From: Candidatus Hydrogenedentes bacterium UBA2224 | GTDB lineage: Bacteria > Hydrogenedentota > Hydrogenedentia > Hydrogenedentales > SLHB01 | Assembly (NCBI GenBank): GCA_002348185.1 | Contig: DDYW01000092.1 | Span: 1,433-33,444, forward strand | Length of the DNA: 32,012 nucleotides | Reading direction: 5' to 3' | Part shown: positions 7,985 to 16,018 of the stretch, piece by piece | Position numbering within the stretch: the first letter of the stretch is position 1 | Layout of the letters: the number at the start of each line of letters is the position of its first letter | The notes under the pieces: generated by a model | Told to the model about the DNA's origin: nothing | The model's input: only the letters and a program-made list of their open reading frames with translations | Databases searched by the model: none | Position numbers and translations under genes: made by a program

Positions 7985-8001
7985 CGCCAATCGGCTATGG
8001 T
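7973..8001 (+). promoter_or_regulatory. Candidate promoter for the MttB operon
   Basis: TTTACT (7973-7978), a 17-nt spacer and TATGGT (7996-8001) each match 4 of 6 bases of the sigma-70 consensus, about 40 bp before the MttB start. The -35 would lie in the end of the pyrimidine repeat. This is an eye-read prediction only. Confidence 0.3.
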
Positions 8002-8013
8002 ATGGGCATAGCC
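7993..8013. promoter_or_regulatory. Inverted repeat 30 bp upstream of the MttB-like gene
   Basis: GGCTATG (7993-7999) and CATAGCC (8007-8013) form a perfect 7-bp inverted repeat around a 7-nt centre, overlapping the candidate -10. Position and symmetry suit an operator or a leader hairpin. No regulator gene is adjacent. Confidence 0.35.
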
Positions 8014-8042
8014 TGCCGTCCTGGCGGGATTCAGGGGTGTCT

Positions 8043-9470
8043 ATGCAGCGTTTTCCACTGGCCTTTTCCGTGCTCGGCGAAGGCGACCTTGCGCGGATTC
8101 AGGAAGCCGCCGAGCGCCTGCTCGAGGAAACCGGCTTCCGCGTGACCCACGCCGGTTTGCGGGCGCGGGCCCGGGCCGGGGGCGCGCGGGTCGACGATGC
8201 CGCGGAGCGGGTGCGGCTCCCCCGGACGCTGTTACGCGAACTGCTGGCCCAGGCGCCGTCGTCGTTTGACGTGGCCTGGCAGGACGGCACGCGGGTCACG
8301 TACGGCGACGGGCGCCCCCATTGCCTGGCCATCGTGACGGACCCCTGGATTGTCGATTATGACCTGCAGCGGCCCCGCCGGCCCGTGCTGGCGGATCTGC
8401 GAAAGCATACGGTCATCGCGCAGAAGCTGGCGTGTGTATCGGCGGCCAGCCGCATGGATTTCCCGGTGGCCGATGTCGAGGGCCCGCATTCGAGCCTGCG
8501 CGCGCTGGAGGAGCACCTGCTGTATTTTGGCAAGCATTACTGCGTCCTGCCCGCAACGTGGGCGAGTTTTCAACAGTGGCTGGAGCTCGGCGCCATCCTG
8601 GCGGACGGCCGCGACCTGCACGGCAGCCGCCTGATCACGGTCGGGGTGGCGGTGCTGTCGCCGCTGACGCTGGCCGGCCTGAACGGCGACCTGCTGCTTC
8701 AGGCATGCGACTACGATTTCCCCGTGGTGCCCACGATATGCCCGATGGCGGGCTCGACCTCGCCGTATTCCCTGGCCGGCACGCTGTTTCAGGGCCATGC
8801 CGAGAACCTGTTCATGGCGGCCCTGGCGCAGCTCGTGAAACCGGGCCAGCCGTTTCTCTATGCGTTCGGTCCGTCGGTGACCGACCTGCGTTCGGGTCAC
8901 GACCTGTATTACACGCTGGATAAGGTGCTGTGGAAGACGGCCCAGGTACAGTTGGCCAGGGCCTGCGGATTGCCGTGCTCCGCGGAATGCGGCGGCTCGC
9001 TCACGTACCGCTACGATCCGCAGAGCGGCGCGGAAGGCATGCTGTTCATGGCGGCGGCACGGGCCGCGGGCGCCGACCTGCTTTCCGGCATCGGTTCGTG
9101 CCACAACGCCAACGGGATGTCGGCCGAGATGATGCTGATCCACGAAGCCTGGCTGCGCGCTTCGGAGCATCTGCTGCGCGGGATTCCCCTGGATGACACC
9201 CGGCTGGCTCTCGACGCGCTGCTCGCGGCGGGCCCGGGCGCAAACTTCCTCACGGACGAGCTGACCCTGTCGCTGATGGGCGGCGGGGAGTTTTTCCATC
9301 ACGAGTTGTTTGATTGCGGCGGCGGGTACGAAGACACCCCGTCCATGCTCGAGCGGGCGCACGAAAAAGCCGCCGCCCTGACGGCGGAGTGCGAATTGCC
9401 GCTGCCGGGGCGGGTCCAGGAGAACCTGCGGCGCTATTTTCGCGACGCGTACACGAAACCGGGCGTCTGA
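8043..9470 (+). CDS. MttB (trimethylamine methyltransferase) superfamily protein, non-pyrrolysine type
   Basis: 475 residues from the ATG at 8043, with AGGGG 5 nt upstream; the longer frame from 7776 reads through repeats and is rejected. Family features are the N-terminal helix LARIQEAAERLLEETGFRV, VRLPRTLLRELL, a central TIM-barrel run including VVPTICPMAGSTSPYSLAG, and the C-terminal ADLLSGIGSCHNANGMS and GGGEFFHHELFDCGG. Known members transfer a methyl group from trimethylamine (Pyl enzymes) or from quaternary amines such as glycine betaine and carnitine (non-Pyl enzymes) to a corrinoid protein. The reading frame contains no in-frame TAG, so this belongs to the non-Pyl group. No corrinoid protein or reactivase is next to it. 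It leads a four-gene operon with an oxidoreductase, an aldolase and an SDR, so the substrate is probably a methylated organic compound. Confidence 0.85.
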   Translation: MQRFPLAFSVLGEGDLARIQEAAERLLEETGFRVTHAGLRARARAGGARVDDAAERVRLPRTLLRELLAQAPSSFDVAWQDGTRVTYGDGRPHCLAIVTDPWIVDYDLQRPRRPVLADLRKHTVIAQKLACVSAASRMDFPVADVEGPHSSLRALEEHLLYFGKHYCVLPATWASFQQWLELGAILADGRDLHGSRLITVGVAVLSPLTLAGLNGDLLLQACDYDFPVVPTICPMAGSTSPYSLAGTLFQGHAENLFMAALAQLVKPGQPFLYAFGPSVTDLRSGHDLYYTLDKVLWKTAQVQLARACGLPCSAECGGSLTYRYDPQSGAEGMLFMAAARAAGADLLSGIGSCHNANGMSAEMMLIHEAWLRASEHLLRGIPLDDTRLALDALLAAGPGANFLTDELTLSLMGGGEFFHHELFDCGGGYEDTPSMLERAHEKAAALTAECELPLPGRVQENLRRYFRDAYTKPGV

Positions 9471-9491
9471 CGGCGTCCTGCAGGAGAACGC

Positions 9492-10454
9492 ATGAAAGCC
9501 TTCAGCGGATTCGGGAACAAAGAACTCCGGCTGGCCATGCTGGGCATGGTGGACGGCAACGGGCACCCCTATTCGTGGAGCGCGATATTCAACGGGTTCA
9601 ATCCCGGGGACATGGCGCACTGTCCGTTCCCGACCATTCCAGACTATCTCTCGAAAGAGCCCGAGGCGAACCTGAGCATTCCGGGAGCGAAGGTGACCCA
9701 CGTATGGACCGACGACCCGGCGGACGCGCCCCGGGTCGCGGCAGCCTCCCGCATTCCGACCGTGGTGAAGCGGGCCGAAGACGTCCTTGGCCAGGTGGAT
9801 GCCGTCATTGTGGCGACGGACAAGGGGCACGAGCACGTCGAACGGTGCCGCCCGTTTGTCGAGGCGGGGCTCCCGGTGTTCGTGGACAAGCCGCTCGTGG
9901 ACAACGAGCCCGACCTGGGCCAGTTCCGGCGGTGGATCATCGAGGAGAATCGCCCCATCCTGTCGTCCAGTTCGATGCGGTACTGCAAGGAGTACCTGCC
10001 CTACCGGGCTTCGACCCACAATCTGGGCGCTTTGCGTTATGTGACGATCACCACGCCGAAAACGTGGGAGCGCTACGGCATTCATGCGCTCGAGGGCATG
10101 TACCCGGTCCTCGGGCCGGGGTTTGTGTCCGTGCGCAATACAGGCGCCCTCGACCGCAATGTCGTACATTTGAAGCACGAGCGGGGCGTGGATGTCGTCG
10201 TGATTGCGACCGGGGACATGTACGGCGGTTTCGGGGATCTCCTGCTGTGCGGGACGCGCGGCTCCGCGTACGTCAAGATCATGGATTCGTTTTACAGTTT
10301 CAAGGCGCAGCTTGTGGCGTTCGTGGATTTCCTCCGCTCGGGCGTCTATCCTTTCCCCTTCGCCGAGACGGAGGAGCTGATGAAGATCGTCATCGCGGGC
10401 ATCCGCAGCCGCGACGAAGGCGGCCGTGAGGTACCGCTGGCAGAGATACACTGA
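9492..10454 (+). CDS. Gfo/Idh/MocA family oxidoreductase (cytoplasmic)
   Basis: 320 residues starting MKAFSGFGNKELRLAMLGMV, with AGGAG 5 nt before the ATG. The N-terminal half is a Rossmann NAD(P) domain: DAVIVATDKGHEHVERCRPF, and FVDKPLVDN where the family has its EKP motif (Glu here replaced by Asp). The C-terminal half carries a likely active-site segment YGIHALEGMYPVLG. It has no Tat or Sec signal, unlike the second Gfo/Idh gene at 16019. These enzymes oxidise or reduce sugar or cyclitol carbinols. It lies 21 bp after the MttB gene and 36 bp before the aldolase, so it probably handles an intermediate in the same pathway. The substrate cannot be read from the sequence. Confidence 0.88.
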   Translation: MKAFSGFGNKELRLAMLGMVDGNGHPYSWSAIFNGFNPGDMAHCPFPTIPDYLSKEPEANLSIPGAKVTHVWTDDPADAPRVAAASRIPTVVKRAEDVLGQVDAVIVATDKGHEHVERCRPFVEAGLPVFVDKPLVDNEPDLGQFRRWIIEENRPILSSSSMRYCKEYLPYRASTHNLGALRYVTITTPKTWERYGIHALEGMYPVLGPGFVSVRNTGALDRNVVHLKHERGVDVVVIATGDMYGGFGDLLLCGTRGSAYVKIMDSFYSFKAQLVAFVDFLRSGVYPFPFAETEELMKIVIAGIRSRDEGGREVPLAEIH

Positions 10455-10490
10455 GCCGGAATACCGGCCTACCTTTGAAAGGGATTCCGC

Positions 10491-11303
10491 ATGCGCATGC
10501 GACCAAGCCGTGTTTTGAAGAAGCTCCGCAGTGGCGGCATCGTCTGCAGTACGAAACTGAACCTGTACGATGCGCGCGCCGCCGAGATCGCCGCCATGTT
10601 CGATTTCGATTGCCTCTGGCTGGGGATGGAGCACGGACCGAACGACCTGTCGGACATCGAGAAGCAGATCTATGCCGCCAAAGCGTATGACGTGGACGTG
10701 GTGGTCCGGGTCGCGCGCGGCAGCTACAGCGATCACATCCGGCCCCTTGAACTGGACGCCACGGGGATCATGGTGCCTCATGTAATGAGCCTCGAAGACG
10801 CCAGGAACGTCGTGCGCATGACGCGGTTTCATCCCGTGGGACGGCGTCCGGTCGATGGCGGAAACGCCGACGGGAAATACTGCAACGTGCCCTTCGTCGA
10901 CTACCTCCAGCAGGCCAACGAGGAACGGTTCATCATTGTGCAGATCGAGGATCCCGAGCCGCTCGACGAGCTCGACGCAATCTGCGCGCTGGACGGGATC
11001 GACATCATCTTGTTCGGGCCGGGCGATTTCAGCCATGGCATCGGGGCGCCGGGGCAATTCGATCATCCGGATCTGCTGGCGGCCCGCCGCCGCGTGGCCG
11101 AATGCGCCAACCGGCACGGCAAGGTCGCGGGCACCGTGGGCGGACTGGGCAACCTGCAGGAGCTCATCGACCTGGGATTCCGGTTCGTGAACCTTGGCGC
11201 CGACGTGCTTGCCTTGAGCCAGTATTACCAGGGGCTCGCGGCCGGATTCCGCGAACACGAGGCCCGATACCTGCGGAAACGCGCGGAGGGAGATGCGTCA
11301 TGA
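10491..11303 (+). CDS. HpcH/HpaI family aldolase
   Basis: 270 residues. The family cleaves 2-keto-3-deoxy acids (such as 4-hydroxy-2-oxoheptanedioate or KDG-like acids) into pyruvate and an aldehyde in a metal-dependent class II reaction. Visible signatures are the base-containing WLGMEHGPNDLSD, VVVRVARGSYSDHI, GIMVPHVMSLEDARNVV, metal-ligand segments IIVQIEDPEPLDELD and LFGPGDFSHGIGAPGQ, and GKVAGTVGG near the end. AAAGGG lies 7 nt before the ATG at 10491; MRPSR at 10497 is an alternative start. Its stop overlaps the next start (ATGA at 11300-11303). Together with the oxidoreductases it suggests that a sugar-acid-like skeleton is cleaved after demethylation or oxidation; this role is inferred. 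Confidence 0.92.
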   Translation: MRMRPSRVLKKLRSGGIVCSTKLNLYDARAAEIAAMFDFDCLWLGMEHGPNDLSDIEKQIYAAKAYDVDVVVRVARGSYSDHIRPLELDATGIMVPHVMSLEDARNVVRMTRFHPVGRRPVDGGNADGKYCNVPFVDYLQQANEERFIIVQIEDPEPLDELDAICALDGIDIILFGPGDFSHGIGAPGQFDHPDLLAARRRVAECANRHGKVAGTVGGLGNLQELIDLGFRFVNLGADVLALSQYYQGLAAGFREHEARYLRKRAEGDAS

Positions 11304-12085
11304 ACGTGCTGGATATGTTTTCGCTGAAAGGTAAAGTGGCTCTGACCACCGGCGGCGCCGGCTTGTACGGCCGCCAGATTGTGGAAGCGCTCGCGGAAGC
11401 GGGCGCGAAAACGTTCACGGCGGCGCGCAACCGCGACGCCCTCGAGAAGGTGGCGGCGGCGCATCGCGACCGGGGGTTTGACGTAACCGCCCTGCAATAC
11501 GACCAGGGCGATGAGGCGTCGGTGCTTGCCCTGCGCGACCAGATCCTCGAACAGGCCGGCGCCATCGACATCCTGGTGAACAATTCCGTGGCCCGGCCGA
11601 TGAAGAGCGGCTACCAGAGCGATGCGTCGACCTTCGCGCAGAGCATGGCGGTGAACGCGACTGGCTTGTTCGTGATTACGCGCGCCTTTGGCGATGTCAT
11701 GGCTGAAAACGGTCGCGGCTCGATTATCAACGTGGGTTCCATTCAGGGGCTGATCGCGCCCGACCCGACGATCTATCGGGGGACGACCATGAGCGGCTGG
11801 GCGCCCGACTATTTCTTCCACAAAGGCGGCATGGTCAATTTCACGCGGTTCATCGGGAGCTACTATGGTCTGAAGAACGTGCGGTGCAATTGCATTGCCC
11901 CCGGCGGATACCAGACGCCGGACCATCCCGAAGCGTTTGTGAGGCAATACAGCGACAAGACGTTCCTGGGCCGCCTGGCGACCGACACGGACCTGAAAGG
12001 CGTCATCGTGTTTCTGGCGAGCGACGCGTCGGCCTACATCACCGGCACGACGATCCCGGTCGATGCGGGCTACACGGCGAAATAG
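11300..12085 (+). CDS. Short-chain dehydrogenase/reductase
   Basis: 261 residues from the ATG that overlaps the aldolase stop; the longer frame from 11102 is a shadow of the aldolase. Classical SDR features are the cofactor glycine loop TTGGAGLYGRQ, DILVNNSVA (NNAG variant), catalytic Ser in NVGSIQG, the Tyr-x-x-x-Lys pair in YFFHKGG, and the C-terminal VFLASDASAYITGTTIPVDAGY. It is probably an NAD(P)-dependent alcohol or sugar-acid dehydrogenase acting in the MttB/Gfo/aldolase pathway. Its stop is separated by only 3 bp from the stop of the convergent sigma gene, so there is no room for a separate terminator. Confidence 0.94.
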   Translation: MNVLDMFSLKGKVALTTGGAGLYGRQIVEALAEAGAKTFTAARNRDALEKVAAAHRDRGFDVTALQYDQGDEASVLALRDQILEQAGAIDILVNNSVARPMKSGYQSDASTFAQSMAVNATGLFVITRAFGDVMAENGRGSIINVGSIQGLIAPDPTIYRGTTMSGWAPDYFFHKGGMVNFTRFIGSYYGLKNVRCNCIAPGGYQTPDHPEAFVRQYSDKTFLGRLATDTDLKGVIVFLASDASAYITGTTIPVDAGYTAK

Positions 12086-12088
12086 ACC

Positions 12089-14158
12089 TTATCGCAACTG
12101 GAGCACGACCACCGTTTCGCCGTCGGGCTGCAGCGTCAGCCCGGCCGCGTCATACAAGGGCGGCGGCGGGGCGGCGCCGGCCTCCGGCGGTTCCGAGGCC
12201 GGGCCGGCGGGGACGGTGGCGTACGCGCAGATGGTGCAGCCCCCCGATTCCAGCCCCTCGAGCGCGTATTCGCCGTCCTGGCCCAGCGGGACGCGGGCCA
12301 GCAGGTTCACCGGCGTTAGGCTGTGATCCGGCCAGTTGAGGTCGAGGAGGCTGGTTCCGGGGTCTATGGCGGCAACGATGCCCGCAGCGCCCGGGACTAC
12401 GCCCGATACCTGCGCGATGACGGTCGAGTTGCCGTAAAGCACAAAATCGCAGGGGGCCGTCTGGCCGCTTCGGGTCTGCACGCTGGCGCTTCGCAGATGT
12501 TCGGTGCGGCCTGTGCGCAGACCCTGAAGCTGCACAATGGTCGGCCCGGCGGGTACCGCGTCGACCAGATACGTTCCATCGCCCTGGACGGCCGTTTCGA
12601 TGTGTTCCTCGCCCCCGCTGGGGGTTTGAACGCGCGCCACAATCCTGGCGCCGCGCGCCGGTTCGTCGTTGAACGTCGCCGCGCCCTCGATGGCCGCATC
12701 CAGGGCGCCGAAGGTGAAATCCGCGTCGGTGGTCAGGCCCATCGCGAGCACGGCCGTGCTGTACATGGTGCGGCGGCGGTTTGCCGGCTCCATGGCGTCG
12801 AGGTTTGCGCGCAACTGCACCATGCCGGGTTCCGCGCCGGTGAACAGGTAGCTGCCGTTATCTCCAGTCTGGGTGCGCAGGGTGTTGCCGGAGGCGTCCA
12901 CCAGTTCCACGGATTGCCCGGCAACAGGGGCGCCAATGTAGGTGACGATGCCGCCCACCCGCGCGGCAGGCGACAGGGTTATCTCAAGCGGCGAGCCCGC
13001 GTCCCCGGTCAGGGCGAGGGTCGCGGGTTTGTATGCCTCGTGCCACACGCTGATCTGGCGCGTGTCCGCTGGCGCGTCATTCAGGTCGAAGGCGCCCAGG
13101 GGTCCGGTTTCGGCGGCGGCTTCGGCGCCGGTGGGCTCGGCGGGAAGCGCGCCCAGGAAGATCCGGGCGTTGGGAACGGCGTTGCCGGTGGTGTCTCGCA
13201 CAATGCCCTGATACGTTACCGGCTGAGCTGCCGCAGAGCCGCCGGGGGCGGTTCGGGCCGGGGCGGGAGTCTCCGGCCGCTGGGGGCTTCGCGGCGTGAT
13301 GCCGGTCCGGGGGGTGCGCGGTCCCGGACTTTCCGCGGGCGTTGTGGTCTGAGCGGTTTCCACGGGGGCGGGTTCGGACGCCGATTCGGGGGGCTCAGGC
13401 TGCCGACCGCCGGCGAGCCAGAACACAAGGCCCGCCAGGACGGCCACCGCCGCCAGCGGCAGTACCCAGGAAAGCGCGGAACGCTTGCGGAGCGTTTCGT
13501 CCACCTCGAATCCGGCGGCGAGGCGCCTCCCCGCGAGGGGGTCCGCGATCGCGCGTTCCGACAGCCGGGGCGCCAGCCCGGACGGGACGGGTTCGACCAT
13601 CTGGGTGGAGAGCATCTCCTTAAGACGCGAACTGCTGATTTCCATGCCGCGCGCGGCCAGGTCCTTGCGCAGGGCCTCAATGCCGGTCACGCCGTCGGTG
13701 ATCACGCGCTGGCGATCCAGCCCGATTTCCTCCGCGATTTCGGCCTGGGTCTTGTCTTCCACGTATTGCCCGATCAGGGGGATTCGCGCCTGCCACGGCA
13801 CCGTCGTCAATGCGGCGTCGACCTCGCGCTGGAGGGCCTCCCACGCAAGCGGACCGTCTGCGGGGCCTTTGGGTTCGTCCTGGGGACGCTGCGCTTGGGT
13901 GCGGGCGTGTTGCCGGGCGCGTGCGGTGGCAGCGGCGTGGAGCCAGGTCGCCAGATGGGATTTGGGGCCCGACGGGGCATAGGCGAGCATCTGGAAGGCC
14001 TCAATGGCAGCTTCTTCGGCCTCCGCCTGCGCATTCAGGATCCGGCGGCAGACGCTGTAGACCATCGGCGCGTGACGGTTCACCAGTTCGTCGAACGCTT
14101 CGCGGTCCTTGCCCTCGCGCCATTGCGCGTACAGTCCCAGGTCGTCGGTTTCCGCCAT
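12089..14158 (-). CDS. ECF-like sigma factor fused to a transmembrane segment and carboxypeptidase-regulatory-like domains
   Basis: 689 residues from the ATG at 14158, with GGGGGTG about 6 nt upstream; the frame stays open much further upstream only by lack of stops. Residues ~18-86 are sigma region 2 (AFDELVNRHAPMVYSVCRRI, TWLHAAATARARQHAR) and ~108-170 are region 4 with a helix-turn-helix (DKTQAEIAEEIGLDRQRV). A linker leads to one hydrophobic segment at ~229-250 (LSWVLPLAAVAVLAGLVFWL). A Pro/Thr-rich stretch follows to ~310, then repeated beta-sandwich carboxypeptidase-regulatory/Cna-B-like units (VTYQGIVRDTTGNAVPNARI, VGGIVTYIGAPVAGQSVEL with GDNGSYLFTG, and a later unit with GDGTYLVDAVPAG). 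The predicted topology is sigma domain in the cytoplasm and sensor-like tail outside. ECF factors with long C-terminal tails are known from Planctomycetes. Proteolytic release or recruitment at the membrane is inference. A promoter is visible upstream. Confidence 0.85.
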   Translation of the reverse strand: MAETDDLGLYAQWREGKDREAFDELVNRHAPMVYSVCRRILNAQAEAEEAAIEAFQMLAYAPSGPKSHLATWLHAAATARARQHARTQAQRPQDEPKGPADGPLAWEALQREVDAALTTVPWQARIPLIGQYVEDKTQAEIAEEIGLDRQRVITDGVTGIEALRKDLAARGMEISSSRLKEMLSTQMVEPVPSGLAPRLSERAIADPLAGRRLAAGFEVDETLRKRSALSWVLPLAAVAVLAGLVFWLAGGRQPEPPESASEPAPVETAQTTTPAESPGPRTPRTGITPRSPQRPETPAPARTAPGGSAAAQPVTYQGIVRDTTGNAVPNARIFLGALPAEPTGAEAAAETGPLGAFDLNDAPADTRQISVWHEAYKPATLALTGDAGSPLEITLSPAARVGGIVTYIGAPVAGQSVELVDASGNTLRTQTGDNGSYLFTGAEPGMVQLRANLDAMEPANRRRTMYSTAVLAMGLTTDADFTFGALDAAIEGAATFNDEPARGARIVARVQTPSGGEEHIETAVQGDGTYLVDAVPAGPTIVQLQGLRTGRTEHLRSASVQTRSGQTAPCDFVLYGNSTVIAQVSGVVPGAAGIVAAIDPGTSLLDLNWPDHSLTPVNLLARVPLGQDGEYALEGLESGGCTICAYATVPAGPASEPPEAGAAPPPPLYDAAGLTLQPDGETVVVLQLR

Positions 14159-14176
14159 TGCGCACCCCCGGATATC

Positions 14177-14205
14177 TTGTTTCGCGGGGTGATTATACCC
14201 ATTAT
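14177..14205 (+). promoter_or_regulatory. Candidate promoter for the sulfatase gene
   Basis: TTGTTT (14177-14182), a 17-nt spacer and CATTAT (14200-14205) lie about 90 bp before the sulfatase start and overlap the opposing sigma-gene promoter. The match to consensus is weak (3 of 6 and 4 of 6). If real, the two genes would compete for polymerase in this 135-bp divergent region. Confidence 0.3.
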
Positions 14206-14220
14206 GAGCCCCGGTGACCA
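14192..14220 (-). promoter_or_regulatory. Candidate promoter of the tethered sigma gene
   Basis: On the minus strand TGGTCA (14220-14215), 17 nt, then a perfect TATAAT (14197-14192), with the ATG at 14158. The same nonamer GGTATAATC occurs upstream of the MshEN gene, which supports a housekeeping -10 element. Confidence 0.55.
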
Positions 14221-14293
14221 TATGCGGGTCCGGTGCACGCAGGGTGCAGCGAATCCGGACCCGGAAAGCCTCGAAACCGGATGGAGGAGAGCA

Positions 14294-15811
14294 ATGAGCG
14301 AGAAGAATCCACGCCAGGCGGCCTCCCGGCGCACATTTCTCCAGAGCATGGGGCTGGCGGCGGCCGCGGCGGGATGTGCCACCGGCCCGCACGACACGGC
14401 GCGGTCCGTGGGGGCATCCGAGAACGCTCCGGACCGTCCGGCGCGACCCAACATCCTGTTTGTCTTCAGTGACCAGCAGCGATGGGATACCGTGGCGTGC
14501 TACGGCGATACCATGGGCCGTGCCCTGAACCTCTCGCCCAACCTGGACGCCATGGCGGCGGACGGAGTCCTGTTCGAAAACGCGTTTTCCTGCCAGCCGG
14601 TATGCGGCCCCACGCGCGCCTGCCTGCAGACCGGGCTGTTTGCCACGGAGACGGGCTGCTGGCGCAACGGCATTGCGCTGCCACTCGACGCCGTAACGTT
14701 GCCCCGGTTGCTGCGTCCCGCCGGTTACGAGGTGGGCTATATCGGCAAGTGGCATCTGGCGTCCACGGTGCCGGAGATCGTTCACCACGACAAACCCGTC
14801 CCGCCGGAGTATCGCGGGGGGTACGAGGATTTCTGGCTCGCGTCGGACGTACTCGAGTTCACGTCGCACAGCTACGACGGCCATATGTTTGACGCGGCGG
14901 GCAACCCGGTCGAGTTTCCCGCGGGCCGGTACCGGGTCGACGCGGTAACCGATTTCGCGCTTGACTACCTGCGCAGTCGCACGGGCGACAGACCGTTCTT
15001 CCTGTTCCTCTCGTATATCGAGCCGCACCATCAGAACGATCACAAGCATTTTGAAGGTCCGGCGGGCTCGAAGGAGAAGTACAAAGACTATCCTGTTCCC
15101 GGCGATCTGCAGGGGCTCAAGGGCGACTGGAACGAGGAGCTTCCCGACTATCTCGGCTGCTGCGCGAGCCTCGACAGCGCAGTGGGCCGGTTGCGGGGCG
15201 AACTCGAAACCCTCGGAATCGCCGGCAACACGCTGGTGGTGTACACGAGCGACCACGCGTGCCATTTCTGTACCCGCAACAGCGAATACAAGCGTTCGTG
15301 CCACGAAGGCTCCATCCACGTGCCGATGCTCGTGTGCGGTCCGGGATTTACTGGCGGGAAACGGGTCGCCGATCTCGTCAGTCTTATCGACGTGCCGCCG
15401 ACTATCGTAACCGCCGGGGGCGTCGGAGTTCCCGCGCCGATGCAGGGGCACGCGCTTCAGCCGCTCGTGGCCGGAACCGCCAGCGACTGGCAGGACGACG
15501 TCTTTGTCCAGATCAGCGAGAGCCAGACGGGGCGGGCCGTGCGCACGCAACGCTGGAAATACTCGGTACGGGCGCCAGGCAAGTACGATCACAAGACAGG
15601 CGCCGACGCCGACCTCTACGAAGAGGATTTCTTGTACGATCTCGATGCCGATCCGCACGAGCGGACCAACCTGGTGCGCGAGCCCGCGCTGGCCGGTGTG
15701 CGCGAGGAAATGAAGGAACGGCTGCTGAGGCGCATGGCTCAGGCGCACGAAACCCCGCCCTCGATTGTGCCCGCCGCCGCCGAGGCCCGGGAGGGGACCG
15801 GGGCGCCGTAG
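14294..15811 (+). CDS. Tat-exported Cys-type sulfatase, probable lipoprotein
   Basis: 505 residues from the ATG at 14294, with GGAGGAGA just upstream. The N-terminus has a Tat motif SRRTFLQSMG followed by LAAAAAGC, so Cys28 may be lipidated. The sulfatase fold is clear: metal-site PNILFVFSDQQRWD, formylglycine motif C104-G-P-T-R108 within PVCGPTRACLQTG, the conserved GYIGKWHLA, the FLFLSYIEPH segment and YTSDHACHF (usual DHG is DHA here). The family hydrolyses sulfate esters after the Cys is oxidised to formylglycine; no maturase is in this window. Length is normal and the C-terminal LYDLDADPHERTNLV is typical. Exported location and neighbours point to desulfation of a sulfated glycan at the cell surface. 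Confidence 0.94.
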   Translation: MSEKNPRQAASRRTFLQSMGLAAAAAGCATGPHDTARSVGASENAPDRPARPNILFVFSDQQRWDTVACYGDTMGRALNLSPNLDAMAADGVLFENAFSCQPVCGPTRACLQTGLFATETGCWRNGIALPLDAVTLPRLLRPAGYEVGYIGKWHLASTVPEIVHHDKPVPPEYRGGYEDFWLASDVLEFTSHSYDGHMFDAAGNPVEFPAGRYRVDAVTDFALDYLRSRTGDRPFFLFLSYIEPHHQNDHKHFEGPAGSKEKYKDYPVPGDLQGLKGDWNEELPDYLGCCASLDSAVGRLRGELETLGIAGNTLVVYTSDHACHFCTRNSEYKRSCHEGSIHVPMLVCGPGFTGGKRVADLVSLIDVPPTIVTAGGVGVPAPMQGHALQPLVAGTASDWQDDVFVQISESQTGRAVRTQRWKYSVRAPGKYDHKTGADADLYEEDFLYDLDADPHERTNLVREPALAGVREEMKERLLRRMAQAHETPPSIVPAAAEAREGTGAP

Positions 15812-15814
15812 CCG

Positions 15815-15881
15815 GGGCCGAATCCGCGCTGCTACTTGAAGTGGCGGCGCGATCGGGCGATACTTATGGCCTATTCGGCCC
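15815..15881. promoter_or_regulatory. Inverted repeat after the sulfatase gene
   Basis: GGGCCGAAT (15815-15823) and ATTCGGCCC (15873-15881) are perfect 9-nt complements separated by 49 bp. They begin 4 bp after the sulfatase stop. They could close a long stem or bind a dimeric regulator between the sulfatase and the Tat oxidoreductase genes. No other feature is seen in 15812-16018 except a weak promoter. Confidence 0.3.
15836..15864 (+). promoter_or_regulatory. Weak candidate promoter before the Tat oxidoreductase gene
   Basis: TTGAAG (15836-15841), 17 nt, GATACT (15859-15864), each 4 of 6 to consensus, lie inside the inverted repeat 15815-15881. The leader to the ATG would be about 150 nt. 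Low confidence. Confidence 0.25.
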
Positions 15882-16018
15882 ATACTCCGTTGACTTCTTG
15901 CCGGTGCGGCCGGGGGGAGGACGCTGTTTCGCGAGTGGATGCCATCCGCATTCGTGTGCGCGAGAGCAGCCCGCTGTTCCCGGCGCGGCAAGTCGCAGCC
16001 AATGCATAGGAGACAGAC

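Noticed and set aside
7776..8042. N-terminal extension of the MttB-like protein
   Set aside because: It would translate the repeat-rich intergenic region, and a ribosome-binding site stands directly before ATG 8043.
8043..9470. Pyrrolysine-encoding MttB with amber codon
   Set aside because: The frame has no in-frame TAG, so it is a non-Pyl member.
8232..11258. A 1008-codon open frame on the minus strand across the MttB, oxidoreductase and aldolase genes
   Set aside because: It is antisense to three clearly recognised proteins, has a His/Arg/Gln-rich composition and no family motif. Long antisense frames are expected in high-GC DNA with G/C-ending codons.
12323..14293. Plus-strand open frame in frame with the sulfatase, extending about 2 kb upstream
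   Set aside because: It is antisense to the sigma gene and has Gly/Arg-rich text without motifs. The sulfatase has a good ribosome-binding site and Tat signal at 14294.
14159..15991. Minus-strand upstream extension of the tethered sigma gene to about 1300 codons
   Set aside because: The extra residues are antisense to the sulfatase and lack motifs. A ribosome-binding site and a perfect TATAAT lie just before ATG 14158.
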